Assembly (NCBI RefSeq): GCF_964019385.1
Contig: NC_088645.1
Coordinates: 34,067,963-34,131,962, forward strand
Direction of reading: 5' to 3'
Origin: Sycon ciliatum
Taxonomy: Eukaryota > Porifera > Calcarea > Leucosolenida > Sycettidae
DNA length: 64,000 nucleotides
Of this stretch, positions 47,012-59,824 are shown piece after piece; the first letter of the stretch is position 1; each line of letters begins with the position of its first letter. A model generated the notes under the pieces. That model made no database searches and was not told the origin of the DNA. It was given only the letters and a program-made list of their open reading frames with translations. Both the position numbers and the translations under genes were made by a program.

Positions 47012-47837
47012 AAGGGGAAGTAAAGGCAAAAATTAAAATTTCACCAGTTGTAGTCTTCGGGGTGCTGAGTCGAATGGTCGTGGTCCGAGGAAGCTGAGAC
47101 GCTCCCTTCCTACTTGAATCCCAATCGAACTCGCGCACTTCCACCGAAACTGGGTGACTGCGCCCTACTAGATGGGGATTTGTATGCAAAATGTCACTAA
47201 AAGCGCCATTTCGTTCTTACAAAAGCATGGATGACCGCGATTGGCCCATATGTTGTAGTCTTTTGGGCGCTGAGTCGATTGGTTTTGGTCCGAAAAGGCT
47301 GCGATGCAGCGTTCCTCCTTTATTCCCAATCGAACATGGTTGAACAAGCGGTCACGTGCTCCTGCGTACGCCAGTCACCTGGTCACCGTGCCTGCAGGGT
47401 ACAACTTACTAGCCTGTTTGACCTTTTTTGGGTGCAGTCCTGTCACTCGAGTTGAACCTTGGTGACCAGTTGATTTGGGCACCCAGGAGCACGTGACCGC
47501 TTGTTCAAGCATGTTCGATTGGGAATAAAGGAGGAACGCTGCATCGCCGTCTTTTCGGACCAAAACCAATCGACTCAGCGTCCAAAAGACTACAACATAA
47601 TGGGCCAATCGCGGTCATCCATGCTTTTATAAGAACGAAATGGCGCTTTTAGTGACATTTTGAATACAAATCCCCGTCTAGTAGGGCGCAGTCACCCAGT
47701 TTCGGTGGAAGTGCGCGAGTTCGATTGGGATTCAAGTAGGAAGGGAGCGTCTCAGCTTCCTCGGACCAAGACCATTCGACTCAGCACCCCGAAGACTACA
47801 ACTGGTGAAATTTTAATTTTTGCCTTAACTTCCCCTT
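47012..47837. repeat. ~826-bp near-perfect palindrome (foldback element)
   Basis: The left arm starts AAGGGGAAGTAAAGGC; the right arm ends GCCTTAACTTCCCCTT. Matching continues inward for almost 400 bp per arm with few differences, leaving a small centre near 47400-47445. No coding potential or target duplication seen. As RNA it would form a very long hairpin. Confidence 0.9.
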
Positions 47838-47924
47838 GAACAAACGCTGAGGACCGTTGGCCATTCACAATGTTGTTGCCTCCAAATCATCTACTTGTAA
47901 TTCGCAAGCCCGCACCGGGGACAA

Positions 47925-48010
47925 CACTGTGAAGAAGAGGTTGGTGCGACTTCGGCGATACTTGGGCAATCGTGTGTTGCTCCCTACGTGGGAGCTTGCG
48001 CTATTAGCGC
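47925..48010 (+). repeat. Repeat flanking the palindrome (right copy)
   Basis: Direct-orientation partner of 46590-46680. Confidence 0.7.
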
Positions 48011-48238
48011 GGAGCTTTATTGAATCGATTACTAGTTCATGTGTGCGAAGAAGGCAGCAAGAGGCATCGGACAAGCGGAGTGCTGAAGCCAGAACGGGGG
48101 GGGGGGAGGAGGAGGAGTCCTGATGATGGGATCATGCCGATGTGGAGAGTAGTGGTGATGAGGACGGCAGGGACGATGAGGAAGGGGATGAGAAGAATAT
48201 CTCGGCGATGTGAACAGTAGTAATAGGTTTACTACTAT

Positions 48239-51200
48239 TAAAGGGGCACTCCGGCTTCATTTTCGACGCCGAGTTTTCGATGCCATGACGAAGGTAGGTG
48301 AAAGAGACGACCCATCGAACAAGAACGAGTCTCCAGAAGCGATCGAGTCGAGCAGGAAGACGACTTTTGAATTTCGCCGAGCGAGCGCTGATGACCTAAT
48401 GAGGGATTAGCTTGCCAGTGGAAATGCATCTGCGCACATACATTTCACATACTTTTTGGCCAATTTTCAATTGAAGAGGAGGTTGTTTTCTATGTTCTCT
48501 CAACGTCGTGAGCGATCCCGTCTTCTATACCCTTCCAGGTACCCTCAAGGTCCTCCAGAGGAGAATTTATCTCCAGCGAAGCGTTGTTGATCCGCTAAAT
48601 TCGTCTCGAGACATATTCACCCAGTGCAGTGCTGATAACTGTAGAATGTTGAATCTGTGATAATTTGTTGACAATGGATAGAGAGGCTGATAGCCGCTGT
48701 CACAGGGAGAGTGAAGCTGCTGGAAGTAACAACGGGGAGCCCGTTTGTATCACCTGAACAACCAGACTTCAAAGCAGCTTGACCAAATCGGAGGGTGCCT
48801 CGTTGCTTATCGTGAATATTACACCGACATGAATTACTACAAGTACACTGGTGAGTTTTTATCTTGTTTTGTCCGTATGCTAGTACCCTGGCCTGGAGTT
48901 CTCGTTAGCAAATTCCTATTCCCTGGCGTTTTCTAAACATTCCGTGTAGTACTGAATATGTGATCAAGTATACCGGTTTGGGTAGATGTGGAATTTGGAC
49001 ATGTATTTTAAAAAATAATTCTTTTTTTCCCAATAGAGCGTTTGTAGTGAAACGGTTGCCCAAATACAACGAAATTGATTCTGCAGTTCTACAACTTGTA
49101 CTGAAATCCAGTCAAAGTAAAAATGATTCTTCATGACAGTTGGGGTCAGTGAAATCTGATCCAGGCATGACGAATAGTGATGCCTGCCACCCCGAGAACG
49201 AATGCCCATTTGGTGGGGGATACCTAAGTACTCGAAAGTGGTGCGTGTTTCAATGTGGCATGGAAGTTTTATAATATGATCCCTGGTTAATGCAACATAC
49301 GATAGCCATCATGACTTGCAGGCCTCGAACGCAACTCAGACCAGAATTGGCAGTTCCCTAAGTTTATAATTCCATGGCCCCAGCTGTGGTTATAGAAGTT
49401 TGTTTGCACATTATTCTTATAGTCGATAGGTTTATACTGATGGCCACAAACAACGGCAGTTCAAACTTAACTGACGTGTTCATGAGCTGAGAGATTTCTC
49501 TCCACTATTTCTGTTGTGCATACAGGTCTGTCCAATATGCATTGACCGTATTGGGTATGGTATCTGCTCTGAGAAGGGAATCGCTGGAGCCACAGTCCAA
49601 TTATACAGGCTTTCAAGAAACAGAGAGGATCCGTCTTTCCAAGCTGATACCTGATGTGTACTGACAGAATTCTCACGAGATACCTTACGGACTACGTGTA
49701 GTGTGTACTTCATAGTACTCCTTCGACTGCTATCTAGAATCAAGTCGACTGGAACAAGTTCAAACAACTCTGGCTTCAAACGAGCCGTCGATTAGACAAA
49801 CAAAACATTCTCTCATATACTGGAGCACTCGGACAACTCACGACCTATTCCTAACGATTTCCACCGCTTATAAATATGTAGAGTGCTGATTGGAATGTGC
49901 TCACAATCTCAACAATTCAGTGCTATAATTATTTGAACAATGTGTTAGAAATTATTCCACTTTTCCTTCCATAAATGTTGTATCCACATAATAATCCACA
50001 GTGCTCCAAAGTTTCAGAGTTCTCAGGGTATCAAACAAAATTATTTCAAATACAGTGAAATTGTTCGTGGACATTATTATTATTATTATTATTTTGCTTG
50101 TTCGCGTTGGCATCAACCTGCATAAAGCAGGTATATAGCCTTCGCTTAAGCTGCCATAAAAAAGAAAGCTCATCCTAAGCGAGAGGGCTAGAGGGAAATA
50201 TAACGATAACGAGATACAGAATACAAAGAAATCCAATGAGTTCAACGTACAATTCAAAACAAGAAAGAAAGGGAAGAAAAACAGAGCCGAATCTACCGAT
50301 TGATCCATCAATCGACAAAGGGGACTAATCCGTTAGTGTTGCAAAGTAGAAGCTGATTATAGTTGCAGATCTCCAGGCCAGGGCCAGCATATTGCCGATT
50401 CTGGATAGGTCTCCGCAGCATTTGATGTGGACATTATAGCGTAACTAATAATATTACTTGTAGTTCCCTGGTCCTTTTCTTTGCTATAAATTAATCCTTT
50501 GCTCTCTAGCCGCCTGCGAGTCCAACAGTGAAATTGTTAGTTCATATTTATAATGTGGGAATGTGGGAGGGGGTTGAACATATTTTTTATATAAGGGACC
50601 TGCAACTGTAATACCACAGTACAGTAGCCGGCAAATATGTAGAAAACAGAAATGCATGTTCCCATCATTGTACATGGACGGGCGCAGCAGGCCGAAGCTA
50701 TCAGCCAGAACAGGATTTACAATCACTTAGAGATACTTGAGCTATTCCAGTATTCTCCGTGAGCTGTCCAATTCCACAATGGTTCATGCCACCATTATTT
50801 CTGGTAGTATCCATGTGCATAGTTCCAAGACCATCTCGGATTCTTCAGCAATTTGTGCCATGGCAAAAGACAATGCTTGACTCGGTCACTGGGGCTGTCA
50901 AACCTCCCATCACAAATGAACTTCAATTTCTCATCTGTTTCAAGTATATGTACTGCCATGACTTGACCATGCTTCATCCACAGCTGGGCGAAGATTGTGG
51001 CGTTGAATTCCATAGCGCACCTTCTTGCTGCCATGCAGGAGTATGTTGAGAGAAGTGAACCTATTTTTACTAAAAAACAACAGCCACTGAAGAGGATAGC
51101 AATAGCCTTGGGTGAATTTCCTGCAGGTACACGTTGTTGGTAGGTCTACTGGTCGGTCTCCATATCGTCAAGTTCAGAAATCACCTGCACTACACATCTT

Positions 51201-51829
51201 GTAGAAGGGATCCTGATCGAATAATTTTCTGGTCATGAAATTCACTAAACTGAGGGCGAGACAAATAGTCAGTACTCCCCGATTCCGTCAAGCTGCTTTG
51301 AAGTCTGGATGCACATGTGATGCTAACAAGCTCCCCGTTGTTACTTCCAGCAGCTTCACTTTCCCTGGGACAGCGGCTATCAACCTCTCTCTCCATCGTC
51401 GACAATATCACAGATTCAACATTCTACAATTATCAGCACTGCACTGGGTGAATATGTCTCGAGACGAATTTAGCGGATCAACAACGCTTCGCTGGAGATA
51501 AATGCTCCTCTGGAGGACCTTGAGGGTACCTGGAAGGGTATAGAAGACGGGATCGCTCACGACGTTGAGAGAACATAGAAAACAACCTCCTCTTCAATTG
51601 AAAATTGGCCAAATAGTATGTGAAATGTATGTGCGCAGATGCATTTCCACTGGCAAGCTAATCCCTCATTACGTCATCAGCGCTCGCTCGGCGAAATTCA
51701 AAAGTCGTCTTCCTGCTCGATTCGATCGCTTCTGGAGACTCGTTCTTGTTCGAGGGGTCTTCTCTTTCACCTACCTTCGTCTTGGCATCGAAAACTCGGC
51801 GTCGAAAATGAAGCCGGAGTGCCCCTTTA
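48239..51829. mobile_element. DNA transposon with ~545-bp inverted repeats
   Basis: 3591 bp. Ends TAAAGGGGCACTCCGGCTTC and GAAGCCGGAGTGCCCCTTTA. The inverted repeats extend over 48239-48783 and 51287-51829. An 8-bp target duplication ACTACTAT is at 48231-48238 and 51830-51837. The interior carries a transposase-like relic (50795-51034, minus). An 8-bp duplication fits hAT/P-type integration. Confidence 0.88.
50795..51034 (-). pseudogene. Transposase relic (DGRxDSP-type)
   Basis: A 79-codon minus frame: MAARRCAMEFNATIFAQLW and KFICDGRFDSPSDRVKHC. The 'GDGRxDSPGxxAKyC' box is the catalytic-region motif of an animal DDE-type transposase family often found beside THAP or zinc-finger domains. Only this piece is recognisable. 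Confidence 0.5.
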
Positions 51830-52501
51830 ACTACTATTTGACGGACCTATGGAAGATGGCAACAAAGAATTATGACTTCTCCTGGACCAGGAAACCTGCC
51901 ATAGTCAGAGGAAGGATGTGATCTGCTGCTCGGATTATAGCGTTAGACGCCAAGTCGCCAGCCCTGCAGTCAATATCTAGATGGATACGTCGCCTCAGCA
52001 GCCCACAGCTCTATGTCACACCCAGCAGCCTTCCTTTCATCTACCGTTGGCTGAATTTCAATCATCGAGGTTCGTGAAGTATTTGTCTTGTGCAGTTAGC
52101 AATCTTCAGATGTGACGTTAGACGTCCGTGATGATTTGTTGGCTTTCACTTGGCGTCTACTTTTCACTTTTCACCTATCTTTGTCACCACCTCAGTACTC
52201 TTTGTGACGTGTAAACTAGCGCAACCTATGCCTGTGTACCTCTCCTTCTCATTGTGATCGATTTAGCACTTGTGATAGTTATGTCTGGTAGGGTTCATAA
52301 CACCTCCCATTCTGCACTATTCCTCTTTGTGTTGATTTGTCACAAATGTGAGATAGTTGAGTGTTTACACCTTGCACCGGTATCTTCTCTATAAAATAAC
52401 ATTATTCAGCTTAACTCCATCATTCAACAACTGCTTCTCCTCTGATGAGTTCCCCGTCATCTTTATGGAACGAAACAAGACTTGTCAGGAGCAATACAGT
52501 A

Positions 52502-52687
52502 CAGTCAACTGTGCGAATAACGACACTCGGCGGGGCATCAGAAAAGTGTCCTTATTCGCGAAGTGTCGTTATACCCGAAGTCTCATTATGTATTACAGTT
52601 AGACGGGACTTTGCTCTGGGCATGGTGATTCTGTCGTTATTCGCGAATTGTGGTTATATCCGCAGTCGTTATTAGCGAAGTTGACTG
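52502..52687. mobile_element. MITE, CAGTCAACT ends, TA target
   Basis: 186 bp. CAGTCAACTGTGCGAATAAC and GTTATTAGCGAAGTTGACTG inverted; TA at both borders. Confidence 0.8.
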
Positions 52688-52689
52688 TA

Positions 52690-54401
52690 CTTGCGAAACA
52701 TGCTTTCGTGGAGTGTGGCTGGTGAACTGTTCGTGCTGTTGTCTGCAAGCGTCGTATGGTCTCGAAGGGTCAAATAAAAAACCTATTACTACTATTTGAC
52801 AGACCTTTGGAAGATGGCAACAAAAAATGATGTGAACAGTGTCGACAATCGTCTACAGATCCGTAGTTCAATGTCATGTACATGTACATGTATGTCTTAG
52901 AAGCTGTATTCGTTCGCGACAGACAACTAAACTGATGCATGGAGAAAGAATGTTTCATCACATTCACACTCTTCCCCTCTGCTTCACTGCCAAATTCTGC
53001 TCTGTCTCCAGAAACACCTTCTTCTGCTCGAAGGTCTGCCTGCAGAATCCACCGATCCCCATCGGTCAATGATGTACATGTACATGTCCGTCAGAGTGCT
53101 GTACATGACGTGGTCGTAACAATAATACAATTAAATTACGAACTTCGCATTTTTCGGATTTTGGGGTAGACTGCTACTTTTTAAAGTAAGGTGGCAGACA
53201 TACAATGTAAGTCATGTACATGTACATGTACATGTACATGTACAATCATTATCCTTTTGCGTTTGTATCAGACGTTTTATATTTTGTGAGTAGCGTCATG
53301 TTGCAAAGTGAGAAATCTGTACAATGTATGTACAAATATGTACTACTCACTACTAGTAAGTCGAAGAGGAAGCTCCAAGCTTTCCAATGGTGAATCGCTT
53401 TGCGATAGGAGAAACGTATCGCAATGAACTTACCTTTGCATAAAGGTTGTCATAATACTATTCATCCCATGCATCGGGCAGCAGTCACACATGTACATGT
53501 ACATGTACATGTACACGATTTTACATGTATATGACAATTAGACAAGCCAGTGCCCAGGATAGTGTATGTACAAATCATTCGATAGAGAGGAATTATGGAG
53601 AAGTCCAGAAGGAAGAACTCAGACCAACATACCGGTATCAAGTGAAAAAAGGGAAGCAAAAATGTATTCAAGCGGAGTAAACAAAAGCTAATACATGTAT
53701 GAAGCAAAACCACTGGGGCCGTCAGATTGATTACCTGGACCGAGCCAGCCGGGAAAAAAACCCTCGCGCCGATGGTGAGGGTAAAAAACCGGGTGTATAA
53801 CCCCAGTGGCAATACATTGTATGTCGTCATGGAAGCGTGGCACATGTACATGTACATCTGCATTATTATGTGTATAAGGCAAAATCTAGATGCACCTAAA
53901 TGACGGTTGGTACATGTAGGTCAAGGACACTCGTCACATTCCAAAAACGGACATCGAAACTACTACTAGTGAGTAAGTTAGTAACCCAAGAAAAGGGTCA
54001 ACGCTGCTGAACAGGAAATGAAAAGGCTGGCATGCATTGGCAAATTACAGAGGTGATGCCTGTAGCAAAACGAAGAAGAACTAGAACAAATAATATTAAT
54101 ATACATGTAGTAAGATGAAGAGAATCAAGCAAACAGTCTGCCTGTCCAGTGCCAACGTCACTGACTCCTATTTACATCGCATACTTTTCACAGTCCTGTG
54201 AATAGTACAACATCATTGTAACGAGAAGGAAAGACGACACTCTTTCCGCTCCTGCAGCATCCTTCTCCTCGCGTAGCTCTTATCCAAGCACCAGATTGAA
54301 TGCCGCAGCTCCTCAACTGAATATACAAGCAGGTCGACAGGATGAAAACACAAACAGAAATTATTTCAAACTTAGAAGTTGCGACTTCGGCGGTAAGAGT
54401 T
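52690..54401. other. Repeat-rich non-coding stretch
   Basis: No gene recognised. It contains scattered TACATG blocks, and 52776-52830 repeats part of the flank beside the 3.6-kb transposon (ACTACTATTTGAC, GGAAGATGGCAACAAA). Confidence 0.5.
53216..53243 (+). repeat. (TACATG)n microsatellite
   Basis: Self-complementary hexamer repeat; shorter blocks recur at 52876, 53493-53516, 53842 and 57596-57612. Confidence 0.9.
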
Positions 54402-55249
54402 ATGAAGTTGATTGTTCCAACTAGGAACACACGCTTCTTGCCCAACTTGACACTTTTAAGTGCGTAATGTTGTCCCTCACGCGGACGTGCGACTAGTTGA
54501 TGGAGGTGACAGCGTTGTGAATAGACACTGGCTCTCAACGTCTGTTTAGCGCAACTCCATGAGCGACTCTGACTCACGCTGCTACCTGGGGCTTCACGAG
54601 GTGTTTGTGTAACAGGTAGCCGAGTGGTAGGCGCGGTGAAATCAACAATAATTAGTTTTATTCTACTTCTCTCAGGTACACACCTGAGATATAATTATTA
54701 GTGAAAGAAGAAGCGGCAAAATAAATAACTTTCTCTCCAGTGCTCACCTGGAGGTTGACTACTTCTTCTTAGAGTTAGCTTTCGTTGCTATCTAATCTAA
54801 TCTAATTAAAACAGAAATGCGCAGCAGCTTTTATGCAGCAGACGCCGTATACTCATATGCGGAGATACACAAAAATTAATATACATAAGCTCGTTCCGTA
54901 TTGCATCCGTATTACTTTCGTATTAGCCAGGCAGGGATACTACATTTGTCGCGCTGGAAACAAAGCGTCTCTGTAAGTTTGTATCCCTGGTGATGGTTCG
55001 GCCTGGAGAACAGTATACAAGTGGTGCTTTTCAGGCACAATCTTCCTCAGCCTACTCAAGCTCAACTGATGAGGGGTGAATTCCCCGAAACATTGTGTAT
55101 TGAGCAGGGAGTGGTGCTTTCTTGCAGGATTGCCGAGTGGAAGGTGCGACGTGCTCCTCGTGTGCTCCAGAGGGCAGTCGTGAGTCAGTCAAGTGTTGAC
55201 TCAAGTTGGGCAAGAAGCGTGTGTTCCTAGTTGGAACAATCAACTTCAT
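54402..55249. mobile_element. ~850-bp element with ~50-bp inverted ends
   Basis: ATGAAGTTGATTGTTCCAAC...CTTGCCCAACTTGACAC at the left is inverted at the right (CAAGTTGGGCAAGAAGCG ... GTTGGAACAATCAACTTCAT). Internal parts match 46690-47000 inverted. A tRNA box A-like GTAGCCGAGTGGTAGGCG lies at 54616. Confidence 0.65.
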
Positions 55250-55636
55250 AGGAATTATTTCATATCATCAAAAATAATTATCGACCCCTCTCTGGAGATC
55301 GCAGTAATGGTGTGTTGGTTGATGTTAGAACCCTCTCTGTAGTATTTGTTTTGTATTATAATCACCCCCCCCCCCTTCTCCCTCCCCTCCATCCGCCAAA
55401 GTGCGAATTCCGTCCAGCTATGCTCAGTTGGTCTGTAGGCTGGACTTACTGTGGTGTACTATCAGTTGTCTCTGCTCGCTCGCTTGTGCTTTCTTTCCTT
55501 CGCCGCTCAATTGATTTGTTTGTGTTTCACATATACATGTACATAATGTGTTGATACATGTAGTTTGACAGCAGCATGAAACAAGATGAAGGACACTGTG
55601 TTCGGAAACAATGACTTTTCTGTAACCATCCACACG

Positions 55637-55715
55637 GTTGGTAGAGCTTCGGTCTGTTGAGACCATCTGAACCGTATGGGTCCTGGACCCGGTTCCGACC
55701 CTCTTTATTCTAGAG
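55637..55715 (+). repeat. tRNA-like SINE fragment
   Basis: GGTTGGTAGAGCTTCGG (box A-like) and CCCGGTTCCGACCC (box B-like), ~45 bp apart; the cloverleaf is not well paired. Confidence 0.35.
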
Positions 55716-55730
55716 GTCAAACTTTCAATA

Positions 55731-56769
55731 GGCCTGGGCGGATAATGCTAGTTATTTTGCGGGATAATGCTAATGGTGATGGCAGAAAAACTGTATCATA
55801 ATGCTACTTGTAATGCTGCTGTTCCTCTGTAATGCCAGCAATTCACCAGTATTCAGTAATACATGTAAGTATGGAAAAATGGCTTGGTTTGGGCAGTATT
55901 GTGCACGTTTCGTAGTTGTGCATAAACGGCATGGAAAATGCTAGAAAATCATGATCATAATGCTAATTTTATGCTGCTATTCCTCCATACAATCCCTTGC
56001 AGCTGGCTGTCCACCAAGGCAAGTCTCGAGTGGTGGCCTCTCGATCTGCTCGCTCATTTGCCTGGCATTCAGTAGCACTTCATCGCCAAGGATTTCAATT
56101 CAAAACAGTTTTCACACTGCGCTTCAAGCCTTTTTCCTGGTGAACTAATGACTGATGTTACTTGCTGCAAACGTATGGGCTCTGCTGCGCGTGTTCCCTT
56201 TGTGTGAGGCCCAGAAACAGCTAGTATCTCCGTACTTCGATTGGCTGGATCGATGTCGTCCAGGTTCTCCTTGCTATCGCCATCCCGACTCTAACTGGAG
56301 ACGATTTCTTCATCATTTTCCGCAAGCAGCAGCTAGCGCAGAAATTTCGCCATCTCTGAGTGAGTGAGCGGTCGATCAGCTCAAAAACTCTTCCTTGTGT
56401 AATAGAGCAGTAGAGGAGTATCAGGGCCAGGGAATATTTTACCGGAAGCCCTTTGACTTCCCTGACTGCTGAAATCCTTCCTGCCATGACTGCTACTTCT
56501 TCAAACAAGCGAGATTCTCTTTGGTGCCACTACAGTCTTCACTGCATGCACTCGAGCGTCCAAGCCACACAACCTTTTTACAAAACATCATTTTTCTCCA
56601 AAAATTTTTTTCACCCTAACCCTGCCTGGTTTTCGCAGAAGTAAGGGCCATTTGAGTACGCGTATAATGCCACTTTTGCGGAAATGTAGTGTTATAATGC
56701 TAGCATAATGCTCGTTGCAAATCGCACACTATAATGCTACTTATAATGCTAGCATTATCCGCCCAGGCC
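55731..56769. mobile_element. 1.04-kb DNA element, GGCCTGGGCGGATAATGC ends
   Basis: Ends GGCCTGGGCGGATAATGCTA and TAGCATTATCCGCCCAGGCC, TA at both borders. ATAATGCTA-type subrepeats lie inside each end. Related end fragments occur at 57017 and 60515, and near 43500-43690. No transposase recognised. Confidence 0.8.
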
Positions 56770-57904
56770 TAACTATCAACATGTAATTTTTGTACAAACA
56801 ATGGTTTTCTAAGAGAGACTGACATACAAGAACGCGCGATTAATACGTGACTGACTGAACCTCAATTTTTGAAATATTTTTACTTGTATATCAATACAAA
56901 AGAGAATGAACATGGAACTAAAAGTTACGGCTATACTGTCCACTAACACCACCAGTTACTAAACAATCAGCTCATGCGATAACATAGTCATTGCACGACA
57001 CTGACCGACGGTACTGACTAGGCTCAGGCGGATTATGCTCGCGAAATCATGGAATTATGCTTTCAAGAATTCTCGCATTATGCTCGTAAAATCCTCATAA
57101 TAATGCTTTGGCACCCGGGATATATATTCACTTTGTTGTATTTATGGAGCCTCAATGTTCGGAAAATTGTGCTTTTTTCGTACTTGCAAGTTGCAAGTGG
57201 CCATAAGTACAACAAAACACATGAGTATCCCCATATCAAGGTGTCCATGCATATTAGAGATCAACATGGAAAAGAGAAAACATTACTTCTTCTATTCGTC
57301 ACTTGATTTCTTTTAAATATTATTTCATTGCCAAATTAGTTTGAGTTACCTTTGAAAATTATCAGGTTCAACTCACGCTATTCGTAATTATCATACTCGT
57401 CCAACCGATGTCACCCTCACCCTGCGAATAATCAGCTCATCTCTCCCGTAGCTCCACTTCTCCTTCCATCATGACCGTACATCAACTATACATCAATTTC
57501 GAGCAATACCGATAGCCTGCAGTCTTATCATGATTGCTAAAAACCAGAGGTCATGACTTCGTAACATGCATAATGTACCATACTACCAATGTAATGTACA
57601 TGTACATGTACATATACATTACATTGGTACATTCATGTAAACGGAGTTTTGCGGACTACCCGCCACTAACTCATCCGCCCCGGGATACCTGCTGAAGGCT
57701 GATTCACTCGCATCTTCTGCTACATCATGTACTGTGTCAGTGTGAGAAAGAACTTTGAAGAAGACGAGTTCGAGCATACAATACTGTATTGCCATGATTT
57801 CTTCGCTGCTTTTCATTGAAAACACAATCTGCATGACCTCCGAACCCTTTACCATGCAGACCACCAGCACTGATCAGGTGCATTGTATGTACATGTATAT
57901 AATA

Positions 57905-58022
57905 TTACCTGAAGCGGAGTGAATATGGGCGAATATTCACTAGTATACAAACCGAGGCGAAGCCAAGGTATGTATAACTAGTGAATATTCGCCCATATTC
58001 ACGAGGCTGAAGGTAATATTAG
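57905..58022. repeat. Inverted repeat, GTGAATATGGGCGAATATTC
   Basis: GTGAATATGGGCGAATATTC...ACTAGT is inverted ~60 bp later; similar GTGAATAT blocks at 60030-60115 face it. The same ends bracket the block that holds the short LTR element. Confidence 0.65.
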
Positions 58023-58314
58023 ACTTGTACCTCTCCATATTCACCCTCTCGTCCCTAAAACCCAACAAACGAGTCCTGTTGGTCATACATGTACATGTTC
58101 GCAGAACTAACGTAAGTCGTTGTTGCTTCACTGAGCCTTCAGACCGACTGGCGTGTTCTTGCCTGAATCCGAGGGCGGCGTGTCCAGAATCTTGTTCAAT
58201 CGATCGTGTACACGTACTGGTGCATGTGGCATGGGAGGTGACGACCTTGGAGAACACGCTCGTGCCAATCACCATGGAGAACACGCTCGTGCAGCTTTGT
58301 GGCGGAAGCCAATC

Positions 58315-58430
58315 ATTAGAGAAGTTTTGTTTCACGCGAAGATTTGACCAATCAGAGAGAGGTTTCGTTTCACGCGAAGATTTGACCGATCAGAGAGAGG
58401 TTTCGTTTCACGCGAAGATTTGACCAATCC
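58315..58430 (+). repeat. ~47-bp tandem repeat, 2.5 units
   Basis: Units contain GTTTCACGCGAAGATTTGAC then CAATCAGAGAGAGG. Confidence 0.88.
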
Positions 58431-58499
58431 GCGATCATCGCGCCATTTCGGGAGTCGGTTTATAACAGCGAGCCAAGCGGTTCTACCCTCACTTCTTTT

Positions 58500-58610
58500 C
58501 TTTTTAGGCAGCGCTTCGGAGCTGTTGTGTGCCCTAGGAAAATTCTACGCTAACGTCCTTGAACAGGGCTGTTCTGAGTACAAACGAAATTCCTGGCTTG
58601 CCGCTTGATC
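58500..58610. repeat. Inverted-repeat arm around the short LTR element
   Basis: GAGTACAAACGAAAT...GCGCTTCGGAGCTGT matches 59850-59965 on the opposite strand at ~80%, so the LTR element entered an older foldback repeat. Confidence 0.6.
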
Positions 58611-58694
58611 CGCAATCATCGGGCCATTGACATGTTGAGCGTCCAAAACCTTGTTTGCTCGCTGCAACGCTCCGTCTGTGAAGATGCTCACTGT

Positions 58695-59824
58695 TGTAGC
58701 GACCTGACTCACTGACTGTTACGTCATTCTACATGCGCATGCGCAAGAAATAAAATCATTCTCTTTGGTCACAACTTCTTCGTTGTCCGGTTGGCCAAAG
58801 TAGCCGTCGTCTAGGGCCCGACGTAAAACCCTAAATTGGTGACCCTGACGCTGCGCTCTTCGGAGTTTTGAGCATGCCATCCCTGAGCTCGGCCCGCCGC
58901 AGTTTCCTGCTCGCCTCAACTCTCGGGATCCCGTCAATCGCCGGCTGTTGACGTAAAACTTGAGCCTCACCACCACTCGTCACTGGATCCGCCTCGGAGC
59001 TGCTGTGGCCCCTGCCACCCTCCCCGGCCCACCTGGATACCCCGCTATCCTGCCACGGCATCGTCCAGTCGTCGTCGTCGTCCGTATTCGTCCTGGCCTC
59101 AAGCTGGAAATTGGCCACCTCCACCATCCGTACCAGCCCAACTGTGCACGCACGCAGGCACACGCCCGGCACCGGACCCCATGGAGCTGCGCTCGCCTCC
59201 ATCTGTCCCCGCCTCAGTCGGCACGCCTCGCCCCAGTGCAGCGCTCCTGCTGGTATCCCGCCAAGTCTGCAACATGCAGCCGCCTCTGACATGATAATAC
59301 TCCTCTGTCACGCGTACATTTCCTTTCTTTCCGCCTCTGACACGATCACACTCCTCTGTCACGCGTACATTTCCTCTTTTCTTTCTTTCTGCCTCTGACA
59401 TGCTCTCCACCTCTGTCACGTTAACACACCTCTGACATGTTAACCCGCCTCTGTCATGCATCTCTCTCATTTCCGCTTTCTGCATTTTTGATTTTGTTTC
59501 GGCCTTTGTTGCCACGTCACAAACAAATTTCATACACGCAGCGCTCTCGCCTGTACATATGTATCATATTATTATATTTTTGCCTTTCCGCCTTGTACAT
59601 GCTGCGCTTTCCTTTCTCTTTTCTTTCTTGTTTCTTGTTTATCGTGCTTCGCTCCTCCCGACCTCACCACTGGCGGGGGAGTACTGTAGCGACCTGACTC
59701 ACTGACTGTTACGTCATTCTACATGCGCATGCGCAAGAAATAAAATCATTCTCTTTGGTCTCAACTTCTTTGTTGTCCGGTTGGCCAAAGTAGCCGTCGT
59801 CTAGGGCCCGACGTAAAACCCTAA
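58695..59824 (+). mobile_element. Short non-autonomous LTR element (TRIM/LARD-like)
   Basis: Two ~140-bp direct repeats (58695-58834, 59685-59824) starting TGTAGCGACCTGAC, with few differences. A primer-site-like TTGGTGACCC follows the first and a GGCGGGGGAGTAC purine tract precedes the second. The 5-bp duplication ACTGT flanks both sides. The ~850-bp interior has no gag or pol; it holds repeated CCTCTGTCACG/CCTCTGACATG units (59280-59460). Confidence 0.8.

Noticed and set aside
46502..48074. Several 60-90 codon frames over 46.5-48.1 kb
   Set aside because: They lie in inverted or direct repeats and mirror each other; no conserved motif.
53462..53863. 133-codon minus-strand frame with hydrophobic runs
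   Set aside because: Contains TACATG repeat translation (Thr/Cys and Met/Tyr runs) and no domain.
58831..59533. Long minus-strand frames in the short LTR element
   Set aside because: GC-rich chance frames without motifs; the plus strand has the LTR signals.
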